A stretch of 50,126 bases of DNA from Rhodocyclaceae bacterium UBA2271 (lineage in GTDB: Bacteria; Pseudomonadota; Gammaproteobacteria; Burkholderiales; Rhodocyclaceae), in the NCBI GenBank assembly GCA_002347405.1, contig DDXB01000026.1, positions 1 through 50,126 of the forward strand, in the 5' to 3' direction. Positions 41,949-50,126 of this stretch are shown here, one piece after another. The number at the start of each line of letters is the position of its first letter. The first letter of the stretch is position 1. The translations under genes were made by a program, and so were the position numbers. The notes below the pieces were generated by a model. That model did not search any database and was not told the origin of the DNA. It saw only the letters and a program-made list of their open reading frames with translations.

Positions 41949-44164
41949 TGCGCGGCCTGCTGCTATTCCCGCTGCTCTGCCTGCTGCTGCCCGGCCTGGC
42001 CCGCGCCTATCCGCTGGATGGCCTGAACTACACCGGCATTGCCCGCCTCGAAGGCTACCGTCTGGCGCAGGAGAACAAGTCCAGTGGCCGGGTGCAGCCG
42101 CCGGGCGGGCGTTTGCCGCTGCATCAGGTCGAGCTGCGGCGCGCCGGCAGCAAGCTTGCGCTGCCGGCGCCCGACGCGGAATTCAGCCGCCAGGTGGCGG
42201 AGCTGCTGGGTGCGGAAGCCGATCGCTATGCCGTGGCCGTGCTGGACCTCAGCGATCCGGCGCGGCCGGTCTACGCCGAGCACCGCGCCGCGGCCCGCTT
42301 CAATCCGGGCAGCGTCGGCAAGCTGGTGGTGGCCACGGCCCTGTTCCAGCAGCTCGCCGATCTTTATCCCAACGACATTGCCGCCCGCGAACGGATCCTG
42401 CGCGAAACGCAGGTGGTCGCCGACAGTTTTATCGTTTCCGACAGTCACGCCGTCCCCTTCTGGGACGGCAGCCGCCTTGCCCACCGCCCCCTGCGCCAGG
42501 GCGATGCGGCGAGCTTGTGGACTTACCTCGACTGGATGCTGTCGGCGAGTTCCAACGCCGCCGCCTCGATGGTGCTGCGCGAAACCCTGCTGCTGGCCGG
42601 TGCGGGCCGCGCTTACCCGCTGGACCGGGCGCGGATCGACGCCTTCTTCCGGACCCACTCGAAGGCAGAGCTCGCGGCCCTGCTCGGGCGGGCGCTGCAG
42701 GGCGGTATCGCGCGCAATGGCCTGGATCCGCAGGCCCTGCAGCAGGGCGGTTTTTTTACGCAAACCGGCAAGGCCCGCGTGCCGGGGAGCGGCAGTTGGG
42801 CCACGCCAAGGGAACTGATGCGCTGGCTGCTCGCGCTGGAGGAAGGGCGGATTGTCGATGCCTGGTCCAGCCGGGAGATCAAGCGCCTGCTGTACATGAC
42901 CCAGCGCCGCATCCGCTACGCCTCATCGCCCGCCCTCGACGCCGCTGCCGTGTATTTCAAATCCGGTTCCCTGTTCCGCTGTCAGCCGGAGCCGGACTTC
43001 GTCTGCCGCAAATATCAGGGCAACGTGGAGAACCTGCTGAACTCGGCGGCCATCGTCGAGCACCCGGCGGGCAAGCACCGGCTGCATTACCTGGTGGTGA
43101 TCAACTCGAACGTGCTGCGGGTGAACTCGGCGGTCGCCCACCAGACCCTGGGCACCCGCCTGCAGCGACTATTGGAGCAGCGCCACCTGGCTGCGCGGGG
43201 CGGTGTCGAACACGGCCTTGTCCATCCCGACGATCAGGCGGCGCAGCCACTCGCCGCCCTGGGGGTCCTCCGCCAGGGCTACGGCGATGTAGCGGCGGCC
43301 GTCGCGTTCGACGATGGCGCTGTCGGCATGCCAGTTCTGCCAGCTGCCGGACTTGCGGAAGATCTTCGAACCCGGGCGCTCGGCCTCCAGGCCCTTGACG
43401 AACTTGTGGTGGATGCCGGGATTGCCGAGGATGGCCTTCATCTCGCCGGTCAGCTGGGGCGAAGCGAGCCGCCCAGTCTCCAGCAGGTAGTAGAACCGCG
43501 CCACCTGCAGGGCCGTCGCCCCGTGCGAAAGATTGTGCATGGGGTCGCGCAGGGTGTCGCCGCCCTTGCCGTAGGGCCGGCCCACCCAGAGGCCGCCGTT
43601 GCGCTCGGGATCGTACAGGCGGTAGCGGGGCGACTGCAGCAGTCCGGCCAGGTAGCGCATGCCGACCCGCTCCAGCATCTCGCTGGCGGCGGTATTGGAG
43701 GAAACACGGATCATCCGGGTCAGGGTGTCGCGGGTGGGCGCGTCGAGCTGCATCTCGCCGGCCTCGATGCGGGCGAAGGCCCCGAGCAGGATGGCGATCT
43801 TGGGCAGGCTCGCGGCATAGGCCATGTGATCGGGATTGAGGGCGGCGAAGCGGGGGCGGTCGGGCGCGGTGATGTCGACCAGGGCCACCGACAGGCGGCG
43901 CTCGCGCACCGCCCCGGCAAGGCCGAGCGATTCCAGCTTGAGTTCAAGCTGGGATTGCAGGAGATCATCGAAGGAACGTTCGAGCGCCGGGAAGGACTGG
44001 CCAGCGTGAATGGATATCGAAATCAGGATCAGGGTAAAGCTGAGGATCAGTCTTCTAAAGAACAAACTTTCTGGCCTCCTGGCGGGTTGCTGGCGTCTGA
44101 CGTTACCCCGGAAAAATCGATTGGGACGAGGCTCGAATATCCTCGTTCCCCACAAGGCAAATAG
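41948..44164 (+). CDS. Exported serine hydrolase (beta-lactamase fold) with a ~330-residue antisense read-through tail
   Basis: The first ~410 residues are an exported serine hydrolase of the class A beta-lactamase/DD-peptidase fold: signal peptide MMRGLLLFPLLCLLLPGLARA, S-x-x-K in NPGSVGKLVVA (near residue 122), S-x-N in SASSNAAASM (near 200) and K-S-G in YFKSGSLF (near 338). The domain ends near INSNVLRVNSAVAHQTL and LQRLLEQ (about 43180). No stop follows there in this frame, nor close by in the other two plus frames. The frame stays open to 44164, antisense to the whole convergent hydrolase gene (43169-44065). The tail has no protein-family character. Either the stop was lost by a deletion joining the two genes, or the tail is tolerated. 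GGGAGGAAC precedes the ATG, which touches the dikinase stop. Confidence 0.75.
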   Translation: MRGLLLFPLLCLLLPGLARAYPLDGLNYTGIARLEGYRLAQENKSSGRVQPPGGRLPLHQVELRRAGSKLALPAPDAEFSRQVAELLGAEADRYAVAVLDLSDPARPVYAEHRAAARFNPGSVGKLVVATALFQQLADLYPNDIAARERILRETQVVADSFIVSDSHAVPFWDGSRLAHRPLRQGDAASLWTYLDWMLSASSNAAASMVLRETLLLAGAGRAYPLDRARIDAFFRTHSKAELAALLGRALQGGIARNGLDPQALQQGGFFTQTGKARVPGSGSWATPRELMRWLLALEEGRIVDAWSSREIKRLLYMTQRRIRYASSPALDAAAVYFKSGSLFRCQPEPDFVCRKYQGNVENLLNSAAIVEHPAGKHRLHYLVVINSNVLRVNSAVAHQTLGTRLQRLLEQRHLAARGGVEHGLVHPDDQAAQPLAALGVLRQGYGDVAAAVAFDDGAVGMPVLPAAGLAEDLRTRALGLQALDELVVDAGIAEDGLHLAGQLGRSEPPSLQQVVEPRHLQGRRPVRKIVHGVAQGVAALAVGPAHPEAAVALGIVQAVAGRLQQSGQVAHADPLQHLAGGGIGGNTDHPGQGVAGGRVELHLAGLDAGEGPEQDGDLGQARGIGHVIGIEGGEAGAVGRGDVDQGHRQAALAHRPGKAERFQLEFKLGLQEIIEGTFERREGLASVNGYRNQDQGKAEDQSSKEQTFWPPGGLLASDVTPEKSIGTRLEYPRSPQGK
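43169..44065 (-). CDS. Exported serine hydrolase (class A beta-lactamase-like)
   Basis: This 298-residue exported protein starts at TTG (44065) behind a strong AGGAGG site; no ATG fits. It has a signal peptide (LFFRRLILSFTLILISISIH, then A) and the three serine-hydrolase motifs: S-x-x-K in AASLPKIAIL (near residue 84), S-x-N in VSSNTAASEML (near 120) and K-S-G in FRKSGSWQNW (near 236). HADSAIVERDGRRYIAVAL is the usual last strand. It could act on peptidoglycan or another amide or ester. It is convergent with, and wholly antisense to, the open tail of the preceding hydrolase frame, and divergent from the transporter gene (105 bases between starts). It shares the fold with the first hydrolase but not close identity. 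Confidence 0.85.
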   Translation of the reverse strand: MFFRRLILSFTLILISISIHAGQSFPALERSFDDLLQSQLELKLESLGLAGAVRERRLSVALVDITAPDRPRFAALNPDHMAYAASLPKIAILLGAFARIEAGEMQLDAPTRDTLTRMIRVSSNTAASEMLERVGMRYLAGLLQSPRYRLYDPERNGGLWVGRPYGKGGDTLRDPMHNLSHGATALQVARFYYLLETGRLASPQLTGEMKAILGNPGIHHKFVKGLEAERPGSKIFRKSGSWQNWHADSAIVERDGRRYIAVALAEDPQGGEWLRRLIVGMDKAVFDTAPRSQVALLQ

Positions 44165-44170
44165 CCGACT

Positions 44171-45463
44171 ATGACCGGCAATCCGCAAAAAAGTTCCCCA
44201 AAATTTGGCCAGGTTCATGGGGCGTTCTTGAGGTCGCTGGTGTTCCTGCTGGATTTCTTCCTCATCATCACCGCCCTCTACCAACTGAAACCGGCCAGCC
44301 GTTCCTTGCTTATCGAGGCCCACGGCGCCGAGTCGCTGCCGTATGTCTGGATCGGCTCCGCCGTCGCCTTGCTGATCGCCATCGCAGTGTACCGGAAGAT
44401 CCTTGAACGGTTTGGCCGGGTGCGCGTCGTCCTGCTGAGCTGCCTGTTTTTTGCCGGGGCCCTGGTCGCCTTCAGGATACTGTCCGCCACGCATGCATCC
44501 TGGGTGGCGGTGCCCTTCTACATCTTCGTGGACATTTTCGGCGTCGTGCTGGTCGAGCAGTTCTGGAGCCTCGCCGACAGCAGTTACCGAACGGAAGACG
44601 GCCGGCGCTGGTATGGCCTGGTCGGCACCGGTGGGTTGGTCGGCGGCGTCTTCGGCAGCCTCGTGGCGACGCTGCTGCTCAGCTATACCCCCTTGCAGAC
44701 TCCCGACCTCATGCTGGTGGCTGCCGCCATCGTCGGCCTCATCTTCTTCCTCACCTGGGCCATGGACCGCTGGGGATGGCTGTGCCGGACCGGGGAAGAC
44801 GCAGCGCCGGCAATCCTGGCGGCGCAGGCGGGCGGCTGGCGCCTGATCGCCGGCAATCGCTATCTGGTGCTGATCGCTTTCGCCCTGCTGCTGGCCCAGG
44901 CCATCGCCCCCCTGGTGGAATACCAGTTCCTGCGCATCATCGAGCTGGCCTATCCGGAACGGGAGGCACGCACCGTCGCGCTCTCGCTCTTCTTCAGCGT
45001 CATGGGCGGCGTCTCGATCGCCGTGAACCTGGTGCTCACCCCCCTGATCCTCGGCTACCTGGGGGTGCTCGCCGGACTGCTGGTGCAACCCGTGGCGCTG
45101 GCCCTGGCAACCGGCGGCTTCATGTTCCAGCCGACCTACATCACGGCTGCCATCATGAAGATCAGCGACCGCGGCCTGTCCTATTCCATCAACCGCGCCG
45201 CCAAGGAACTGCTCTACATCCCGGTCGAGCCCCAGCTCATGTACCAGGCCAAGGCCTGGATCGACATGTTCGGCTATCGCCTGTTCAAGGCGCTGGGCTC
45301 CCTGATCATCATTGCCCTCAGCCACTGGACACTGGTCGGGGCGGGCGTGGCCGACCTCGGTTGGGTGACCCTGCTGGGTTGCGTCATCTGGGCCTGGGTG
45401 CTGGTGACCCTGCACCGGCAATATCTGGTTCTTGTGCAGCCAAAAGACCGCAGCGGAGCGTAA
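44171..45463 (+). CDS. ADP/ATP translocase-type (NTP/NDP exchange) transporter, second copy
   Basis: This 430-residue inner-membrane protein with about 12 helices is a paralogue of the transporter at 5215-6489. FFLIITALYQLKPASRSLL opens the first helix. Later EQFWSLADSSYRTEDGRRWY, GTGGLVGGVFGSLVATLLL and ISDRGLSYSINRAAKELLYI, then PVEPQLMYQAKAWIDMFGYR, match the family pattern, the last segment being the conserved loop near the end. The substrate is probably a nucleotide, but other phosphorylated solutes are possible. It lies beside the exported dikinase-like and serine hydrolase genes. No ordinary cytoplasmic nucleotide-salvage genes are nearby. Confidence 0.82.
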   Translation: MTGNPQKSSPKFGQVHGAFLRSLVFLLDFFLIITALYQLKPASRSLLIEAHGAESLPYVWIGSAVALLIAIAVYRKILERFGRVRVVLLSCLFFAGALVAFRILSATHASWVAVPFYIFVDIFGVVLVEQFWSLADSSYRTEDGRRWYGLVGTGGLVGGVFGSLVATLLLSYTPLQTPDLMLVAAAIVGLIFFLTWAMDRWGWLCRTGEDAAPAILAAQAGGWRLIAGNRYLVLIAFALLLAQAIAPLVEYQFLRIIELAYPEREARTVALSLFFSVMGGVSIAVNLVLTPLILGYLGVLAGLLVQPVALALATGGFMFQPTYITAAIMKISDRGLSYSINRAAKELLYIPVEPQLMYQAKAWIDMFGYRLFKALGSLIIIALSHWTLVGAGVADLGWVTLLGCVIWAWVLVTLHRQYLVLVQPKDRSGA

Positions 45464-45496
45464 CCCGCCGTACCCCATGCGGGGCATTTCATCCAG

Positions 45497-45515
45497 CCAG
45501 CGCCGACTTTCAGGC
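45497..45515 (-). repeat. Partial family A repeat
   Basis: CCAGCGCCGACTTTC, then AGGC, between the transporter gene and the zinc-ribbon gene. Confidence 0.65.
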
Positions 45516-45691
45516 GGGTTTGGTAATGCCTGTTTGCGGCTAGCAGCCTGTCGGCCACGAATTCACGGAAATGCAGACGTTCAAGCCCGTTCAAGCCCTT
45601 TCTGTATGAATATGGGCCGAATGCAGTGTTGGACGAAGGCGTGATTTCGAGACCTGACCCGGCGAATTGCAAACAATCGATGCCCGGGTAA

Positions 45692-46198
45692 TTAATAGCC
45701 TTTGTTGAAAAGGGTGCCATTGCATTTTGGACAAGGCGGGACATGCCCTGTTTTCTTGAGCTGCACTTTCTGCCCACACGCCTGGCAAGTCAAAGTACCA
45801 GCGGATGTCATCTCGCCTGTCCTGTACGTAAGTGTCTCTTTTGTTTTACTACTCAGGGAACGCAACGCATTGCCGGTTAATTCCAGCATGGTCGCGAGGG
45901 AGGAAAGTGCTCCTGCGCCCAGTCGGGCTGGGTGAAACCGTTCTTTGGCCTCTTCGCCAAGTTGCTGGGCATCGGCTATGGTCTGATCCAGGTCGCGGGC
46001 AAGGTATTGCTTCAATTCCGCCCCTTGTTCAGCGCTGAACTCACCGAGTGCGGTCAGCTGCTCGTGGGCTTTATCGAGCGCCACTGACATTGATTCACGC
46101 CCACGCTCCTTTCCTGCCAAATAAAGTTCATTGAATTTGCTGGCAAACTTATCGTACTGCTCTGCCAGCTTGCTCTTGTCCTGATCGTTGTTTTCCAT
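45692..46198 (-). CDS. Zinc-ribbon protein with helical N-terminus (DUF1451-like)
   Basis: This 168-residue cytoplasmic protein has a long charged, coiled-coil-like N-terminal region (residues 1-125, rich in E, K, Q and A) and a C-terminal zinc ribbon with CQACGQ and CPKCNG (two Cys pairs). The layout matches the DUF1451 family (E. coli YbeL), of unknown function. The start at 46198 has an AGGAGA site. It is a single gene with repeats on its upstream side. No partner is suggested by its neighbours. Confidence 0.8.
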   Translation of the reverse strand: MENNDQDKSKLAEQYDKFASKFNELYLAGKERGRESMSVALDKAHEQLTALGEFSAEQGAELKQYLARDLDQTIADAQQLGEEAKERFHPARLGAGALSSLATMLELTGNALRSLSSKTKETLTYRTGEMTSAGTLTCQACGQKVQLKKTGHVPPCPKCNGTLFNKGY

Positions 46199-46267
46199 GG
46201 TGAATCTCCTGTAAGCGCGGCATGGAAGGCAATGCCGCAATGCCTGAGGAAGCGCTGATCAAGTCCT

Positions 46268-46333
46268 TCACACCGGCGCAGGCTGGTGTCCAGCGTGTTT
46301 ATTTTGCTGGATTCCGGCTTGCGCCGGAATGAC
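46268..46333. repeat. Family C double hairpin (REP-like)
   Basis: CACCGGCGCAGGCTGGTG, spacer, then ATTCCGGCTTGCGCCGGAAT. Same layout as 16934-17000. Confidence 0.85.
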
Positions 46334-46362
46334 GAATCTGGACGTGATCAGCATTTCCCTAA

Positions 46363-46388
46363 TTCGGCGTGACCGCAGGTAATCCCTC
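46363..46388 (-). repeat. Family B repeat, inverted
   Basis: TCGGCGTGACCGCAGG, then TAATCCCT; inverse of the copies at 2458-2488 and 38743-38772. It lies 31 bases beyond the acyl carrier protein gene. Confidence 0.65.
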
Positions 46389-46418
46389 CGCGATTCGTGG
46401 TACGCGACCCAGCGGCGC

Positions 46419-46664
46419 TCAACTGACCCTGGCCTGCAGGTAGGCGACGACGTCGTCCAGCGTAATCAGTTTTCTGTAATCGACCTCGGGAATCTCGACC
46501 TTGAGCCGCTGGTTGAGGCCGAGCAGGAAGTTGAGCCAGTCCATGGAATCGAGGTCCACCTGGTTGCGCAGCGGGCGGTCGCCGCGCAACGCATCCGCTT
46601 CGACCTCGGGTGCGATGGATTGCAGCGTGGCCAGCACCACGGCGCGGATGTCAGCTTGGGTCAT
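46419..46664 (-). CDS. Acyl carrier protein at the end of a pyruvate dehydrogenase-like operon
   Basis: This 81-residue acidic four-helix protein has the phosphopantetheine attachment serine in DLDSMDWLNFLLGLNQRL (near residue 41). LKVEIPEVDYRKLITLDDVV is the usual third-helix region. The start codon overlaps the stop of the E2 gene (ATGA), so it should be made with the dehydrogenase. It is not the housekeeping AcpP (which sits among fab genes). Placement suggests that an acyl group made by the complex can be moved to this carrier, but this is inference. Confidence 0.88.
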   Translation of the reverse strand: MTQADIRAVVLATLQSIAPEVEADALRGDRPLRNQVDLDSMDWLNFLLGLNQRLKVEIPEVDYRKLITLDDVVAYLQARVS

Positions 46665-47917
46665 GACGCTTCCTTGTTGAGTTCTTCGGGATGCTGCAGC
46701 AGCTCGGCGAGCTCGCGCAGGAACAGCGCGCCGCGATGGCCGTCGGAGACGCGGTGGTCGGCGGCGAGGCTGGCCGTGACGACCGGCAGCACCTTGAGCC
46801 CGCCATCCTCGGCCCATGGCCGTTCGAGGATGCGGCCGAAGCCGACCAGCGCGACCTGCGGCGGATAGATCACGCCGAACACCGTCTGCGTGCCCTGGTC
46901 GCCGAGGTTGGTCACGGTGATCGTGCCATCGGTGAGTTCGGAACTGCGCAGCGAGCCGGCGCGGGCGCGCTGCACCAGGTCGGTGAGTTCCTGCATCAGT
47001 TGCGTCAGCGGCTTGGTGCCGGCATCGAGCAGCGCCGGCGCGATCAGGCCGCCCTGGCGCAGCGAGATCGCCACGCCGAGATTGCTGCGCTCCGCTGTCA
47101 CGAAGGCGCCGTCGTGGCACCAGCCGTTGAGTTCGGGATAGCTCCGCAGCGTCACCGCCACGGCCTTGAGCAGCAGCACGGCCGGCAACAGCCGCTCGGC
47201 CATGGCGCGCTGGCTGTTTGCGGTCTGCAACCAGGCCAGGGCGCGCGCCAGCGGAATGTCCTCGGCCACGTAGTAGTGGGGGATCTCGCGCTTCGAGCGC
47301 GCCATCGCGGTGGCGATGGCCTGGCGCATCGCGGCGATGCGTGCCGCGCCTTTTTCGGCCGAGGGCAGCTCCGCGGTGCCGGCGACCGGCGGGCGGGGGG
47401 TGGCCGCTGCGCCTTGCGCCGCGGCAGTCTCGACGTCCGCCAGGATCACCGCGCCATGCGGGCCGCTGCCGGTCAGGCTGTCGATATCGACGCCTTTTTC
47501 GGCGGCGTGCTTGCGTGCCGCCGGGGAAATCATGCGGCGCAGCGCCGGGGCGGCCGGCGCAGCGGGCAGCGCAGTCTGCGGCGGAGCTGCCGGAACTGCC
47601 GGCGGCGCGCCAGCAAGCGCCGTCCCACCAGCGCCGACTTTTGCGGCAGCTGTCTTTTCGCTTGTTGCGCCGGCTTTTTCCCCAGTGGCACTCAGCGTCG
47701 CCATCACCGTGCCGACCGGCATTTTCTGGCCGACCTCGGCCAGCAGCTCGCTGATCGTGCCGTCCTGCCAGCACTCGATATCGACCGCCGCCTTCGCGGT
47801 GTCGACGACGGCGATCACCTGGCCTTTCTTCACGGCGTCGCCGGGCTTCACCCGCCATTCGAGCAGTGTGCCTTCGTCCATGTCGGCGCCCAGCGAAGGG
47901 AGTTTGAATTCGATCAT
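46661..47917 (-). CDS. Dihydrolipoamide acyltransferase (E2)
   Basis: This 418-residue E2 protein carries one N-terminal lipoyl domain (lipoyl lysine in VVDTAKAAVDIE, near residue 42), an Ala/Pro-rich linker, a peripheral-subunit-binding domain (ISPAARKHAAEKGVDIDSLT, about 130-160) and a catalytic domain ending with ADHRVSDGHRGALFL (catalytic His and Asp). It takes the acyl group from E1 and gives it to CoA. The linker contains a family A repeat in frame (KVGAGGTA, residues near 92-99). It lies between E1beta (separated by a double-hairpin repeat) and the ACP gene. Only one lipoyl domain and no E3 gene are visible in the window. Confidence 0.9.
   Translation of the reverse strand: MIEFKLPSLGADMDEGTLLEWRVKPGDAVKKGQVIAVVDTAKAAVDIECWQDGTISELLAEVGQKMPVGTVMATLSATGEKAGATSEKTAAAKVGAGGTALAGAPPAVPAAPPQTALPAAPAAPALRRMISPAARKHAAEKGVDIDSLTGSGPHGAVILADVETAAAQGAAATPRPPVAGTAELPSAEKGAARIAAMRQAIATAMARSKREIPHYYVAEDIPLARALAWLQTANSQRAMAERLLPAVLLLKAVAVTLRSYPELNGWCHDGAFVTAERSNLGVAISLRQGGLIAPALLDAGTKPLTQLMQELTDLVQRARAGSLRSSELTDGTITVTNLGDQGTQTVFGVIYPPQVALVGFGRILERPWAEDGGLKVLPVVTASLAADHRVSDGHRGALFLRELAELLQHPEELNKEAS
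47617..47644 (-). repeat. Family A repeat inside the E2 linker
   Basis: GCGCCGTCCCACCAGCGCCG, then ACTTTTGC. On the coding strand it reads KVGAGGTA, as does the copy in the MFS gene (KVGAGATA). Confidence 0.85.
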
Positions 47918-47938
47918 GCGCGTCTCTTGTATGAACTG

Positions 47939-48015
47939 TCATTCCGGCGAAAGCCGGAATCCAGTGCTGTTGCGATCCGCTGAAATTCCTGGATTCCGGC
48001 TTCCGCCGGAATGAC
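47939..48015. repeat. Family C double hairpin between E1beta and E2 genes
   Basis: CATTCCGGCGAAAGCCGGAAT, spacer of about 30 bases, then ATTCCGGCTTCCGCCGGAAT. It stands inside the operon and may affect the ratio of E2 to E1 by stabilising mRNA or pausing transcription. Confidence 0.85.
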
Positions 48016-48048
48016 GGATTGTTGATTTGTCGGAGCTTTGTTTGAGGC

Positions 48049-49019
<971 letters not shown>

Positions 49020-49023
<4 letters not shown>

Positions 49024-50126
49024 GGACGCCCCCTTCCCCCCATCCCCCTTCCCGAGGAAGGGGGTGACGGGTGTTCGCGGGCTGCGCCCGCTCCAGGTGT
49101 TGGCTGCGCCTCCTTGGGGCGGCCCGGCGGAGGCGGCGTATGCACGTCCTTCAACAAATCCTCGACCGGCTCCCAGGTGCCGGCTTCGGCGAAGGCGACC
49201 GCCTCGGCCACTTCGGCCTGCGCGCGTGCGTCGAGCGCGAGGAATTCCTTTTCGGTCAGCTTGGCCTTGCCGCCCTTGACGCCACCTGCGCCCTTGGCTT
49301 TCAGCCGCGCGGTGAAGGTGTGCAGCGGCCCGCATTCCTGCCAGGCTTCGACCTCGGCCTTGTCGCGATAGAGCTCGGCGTCGAACATCGAGTGGGCGCG
49401 GAAGCGGTAGGTGCGGAACTCGACGAAGACCGGCCCGGCGTCCTTGCGCACTTTCGCCACGGCCTGCTGCATCGTGGCGTGCACCGCGACGACGTCCATG
49501 CCGTCCGCCGAGAACGTCGGCATGTTGTAGGACGCCGCCTTGGCGCACAGGTCGGTCTGCGACTCGGCGCGCTCGATGGCCGTGCCCATGCCGTAGAGGT
49601 TGTTTTCGCAGCAGAACAGCACCGGTAGTTTCCACAGCGCGGCGAGGTTGAGCGACTCGTGAAAGGCGCCCTCGGCCACCGCACCATCGCCGAAGAAGCA
49701 GGCGGTGAGGCGCGTTTCGCCCTGCGCCCCTAAGGAAGTCCCCTTGGGGGACAGCCGGGCGGCGAGCGCCAGACCTGTCGCCAGCGGCAGGCCGCCGCCG
49801 ACGATCGCGTTGCCGCCATACAGCCGGGTCGCCGCGTCGAACAGGTGCATCGAACCGCCGTGGCCGCGCGCGCAGCCTTCCTGCTTGCCGTACATCTCGG
49901 CCATCAGCGCGCCCATCGGCATGCCGCGCACCAGTGCATGGCCGTGTTCGCGATAGGTGGCGACGACGTTGTCCTGCGGCGCCAGCGCGTGCAGCGCGCC
50001 GACCGCCACCGCCTCCTCGCCGATGTAAAGGTGCAGGAAGCCGCGAATCTTGCCGTCGCCATAGAGCTCGGCCGCCTTCTCTTCCAGGCGGCGAATGCGC
50101 AGCATGTCGAGCAGCAGCTTGTGCGC
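49020..50126 (-). CDS. Pyruvate dehydrogenase-like E1 alpha subunit, 5' end beyond the window
   Basis: At least 368 residues are present and the frame continues past the right edge (AHKLLLD precedes MLRIRRLEEK), so the true start is outside. The thiamine and magnesium site is GDGAVAEGAFHESLNLAALW, with the NNLYGMGTAIERA loop after it. Other family parts are FLHLYIGEEAVAVGALHAL, RGHGGSMHLFD and VEFRTYRFRAHSMFD. Two stretches look foreign. About nine extra residues (SPKGTSLGAQG, 49718-49755) stand between LALAAR and ACFFGDG. The last ~38 residues (PPPPGRPKEAQPTPGAGAAR, then more) are encoded by a family D repeat. Confidence 0.9.
49024..49136 (+). repeat. Family D repeat forming the 3' end of the E1alpha gene
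   Basis: C-rich runs (CCCCCTTCCCCCCATCCCCC), a GAGCGGGCGCAGCCCGC stem (minus strand), then CTCCTTGGGGCGGCCCGGCG. Its polarity is opposite to the ior-pur copies relative to transcription. It is translated as the proline/glycine-rich tail of E1alpha. Confidence 0.8.

Noticed and set aside
44065..45487. Very long minus-strand frame continuing upstream of the second serine hydrolase
   Set aside because: The part beyond 44065 is antisense to the transporter gene. The TTG start with AGGAGG and a signal peptide explains the real gene.

Overview
The window is GC-rich, densely coded chromosome that looks betaproteobacterial, most likely from the Rhodocyclales or a relative. The reasons are a three-subunit 2-oxoacid:acceptor oxidoreductase like the one described in Azoarcus/Aromatoleum, an indolepyruvate oxidoreductase, the purE-purK-tsaC gene order, a PEP-CTERM protein with a sigma-54-type promoter, and many short dispersed GC-rich repeats. 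The lineage is inferred from gene content, not from a marker tree.

Layout. 1-1430: a decayed IS1182-type transposase. 1613-2153: a BrnT/BrnA toxin-antitoxin pair with a striking symmetric operator candidate. 2533-4230: a TerB-like protein and an MFS permease. 4273-8277 (minus strand): a HAD phosphatase, a di-haem cytochrome c, an ADP/ATP-translocase-type nucleotide transporter and a Tat-exported aldo/keto reductase. 8484-13176: korC-korA-korB, three translationally coupled genes for a 2-oxoacid:NAD(P)/ferredoxin oxidoreductase. 13273-14184: an EamA permease. 14437-16915: rubrerythrin, a CCG-domain Fe-S protein and a DUF3501 protein. 17073-29536 (minus): two giant coupled surface-protein genes, a ~2770-residue DUF11/SdrD-B protein and a ~1380-residue OmpA-domain outer-membrane barrel protein. 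29778-37128 (minus): iorA-iorB-folD-purE-purK-tsaC and a CBS-domain gene. 37580-38593: a PEP-CTERM SGNH esterase. 39015-45463: an exported dikinase-like protein, two serine hydrolases and a second nucleotide transporter. 45692-46198: a zinc-ribbon protein. 46419-50126 (minus): pyruvate-dehydrogenase-like E1alpha-E1beta-E2 followed by an acyl carrier protein. E1alpha runs off the right edge.

The most unusual points are three. First, the 39-45.5 kb locus places an exported protein with a swivelling phosphohistidine domain followed by an ATP-binding domain (the order found in glucan water dikinases) beside two exported serine hydrolases and a nucleotide-exchange transporter. A second transporter of this family sits next to a Tat-exported NAD(P)H-type reductase, so both may serve nucleotide use outside the cytoplasm (hypothesis). 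Second, the first serine-hydrolase frame has no stop where its domain ends and runs about 330 codons antisense through the convergent second hydrolase. Third, four short repeat families are scattered through the window. One fills three successive operon junctions and carries the downstream ribosome-binding site. Another has inserted in frame into linkers of a permease and of the E2 enzyme.

All assignments come from reading the sequence and recognising families. No database search or structure prediction was run.
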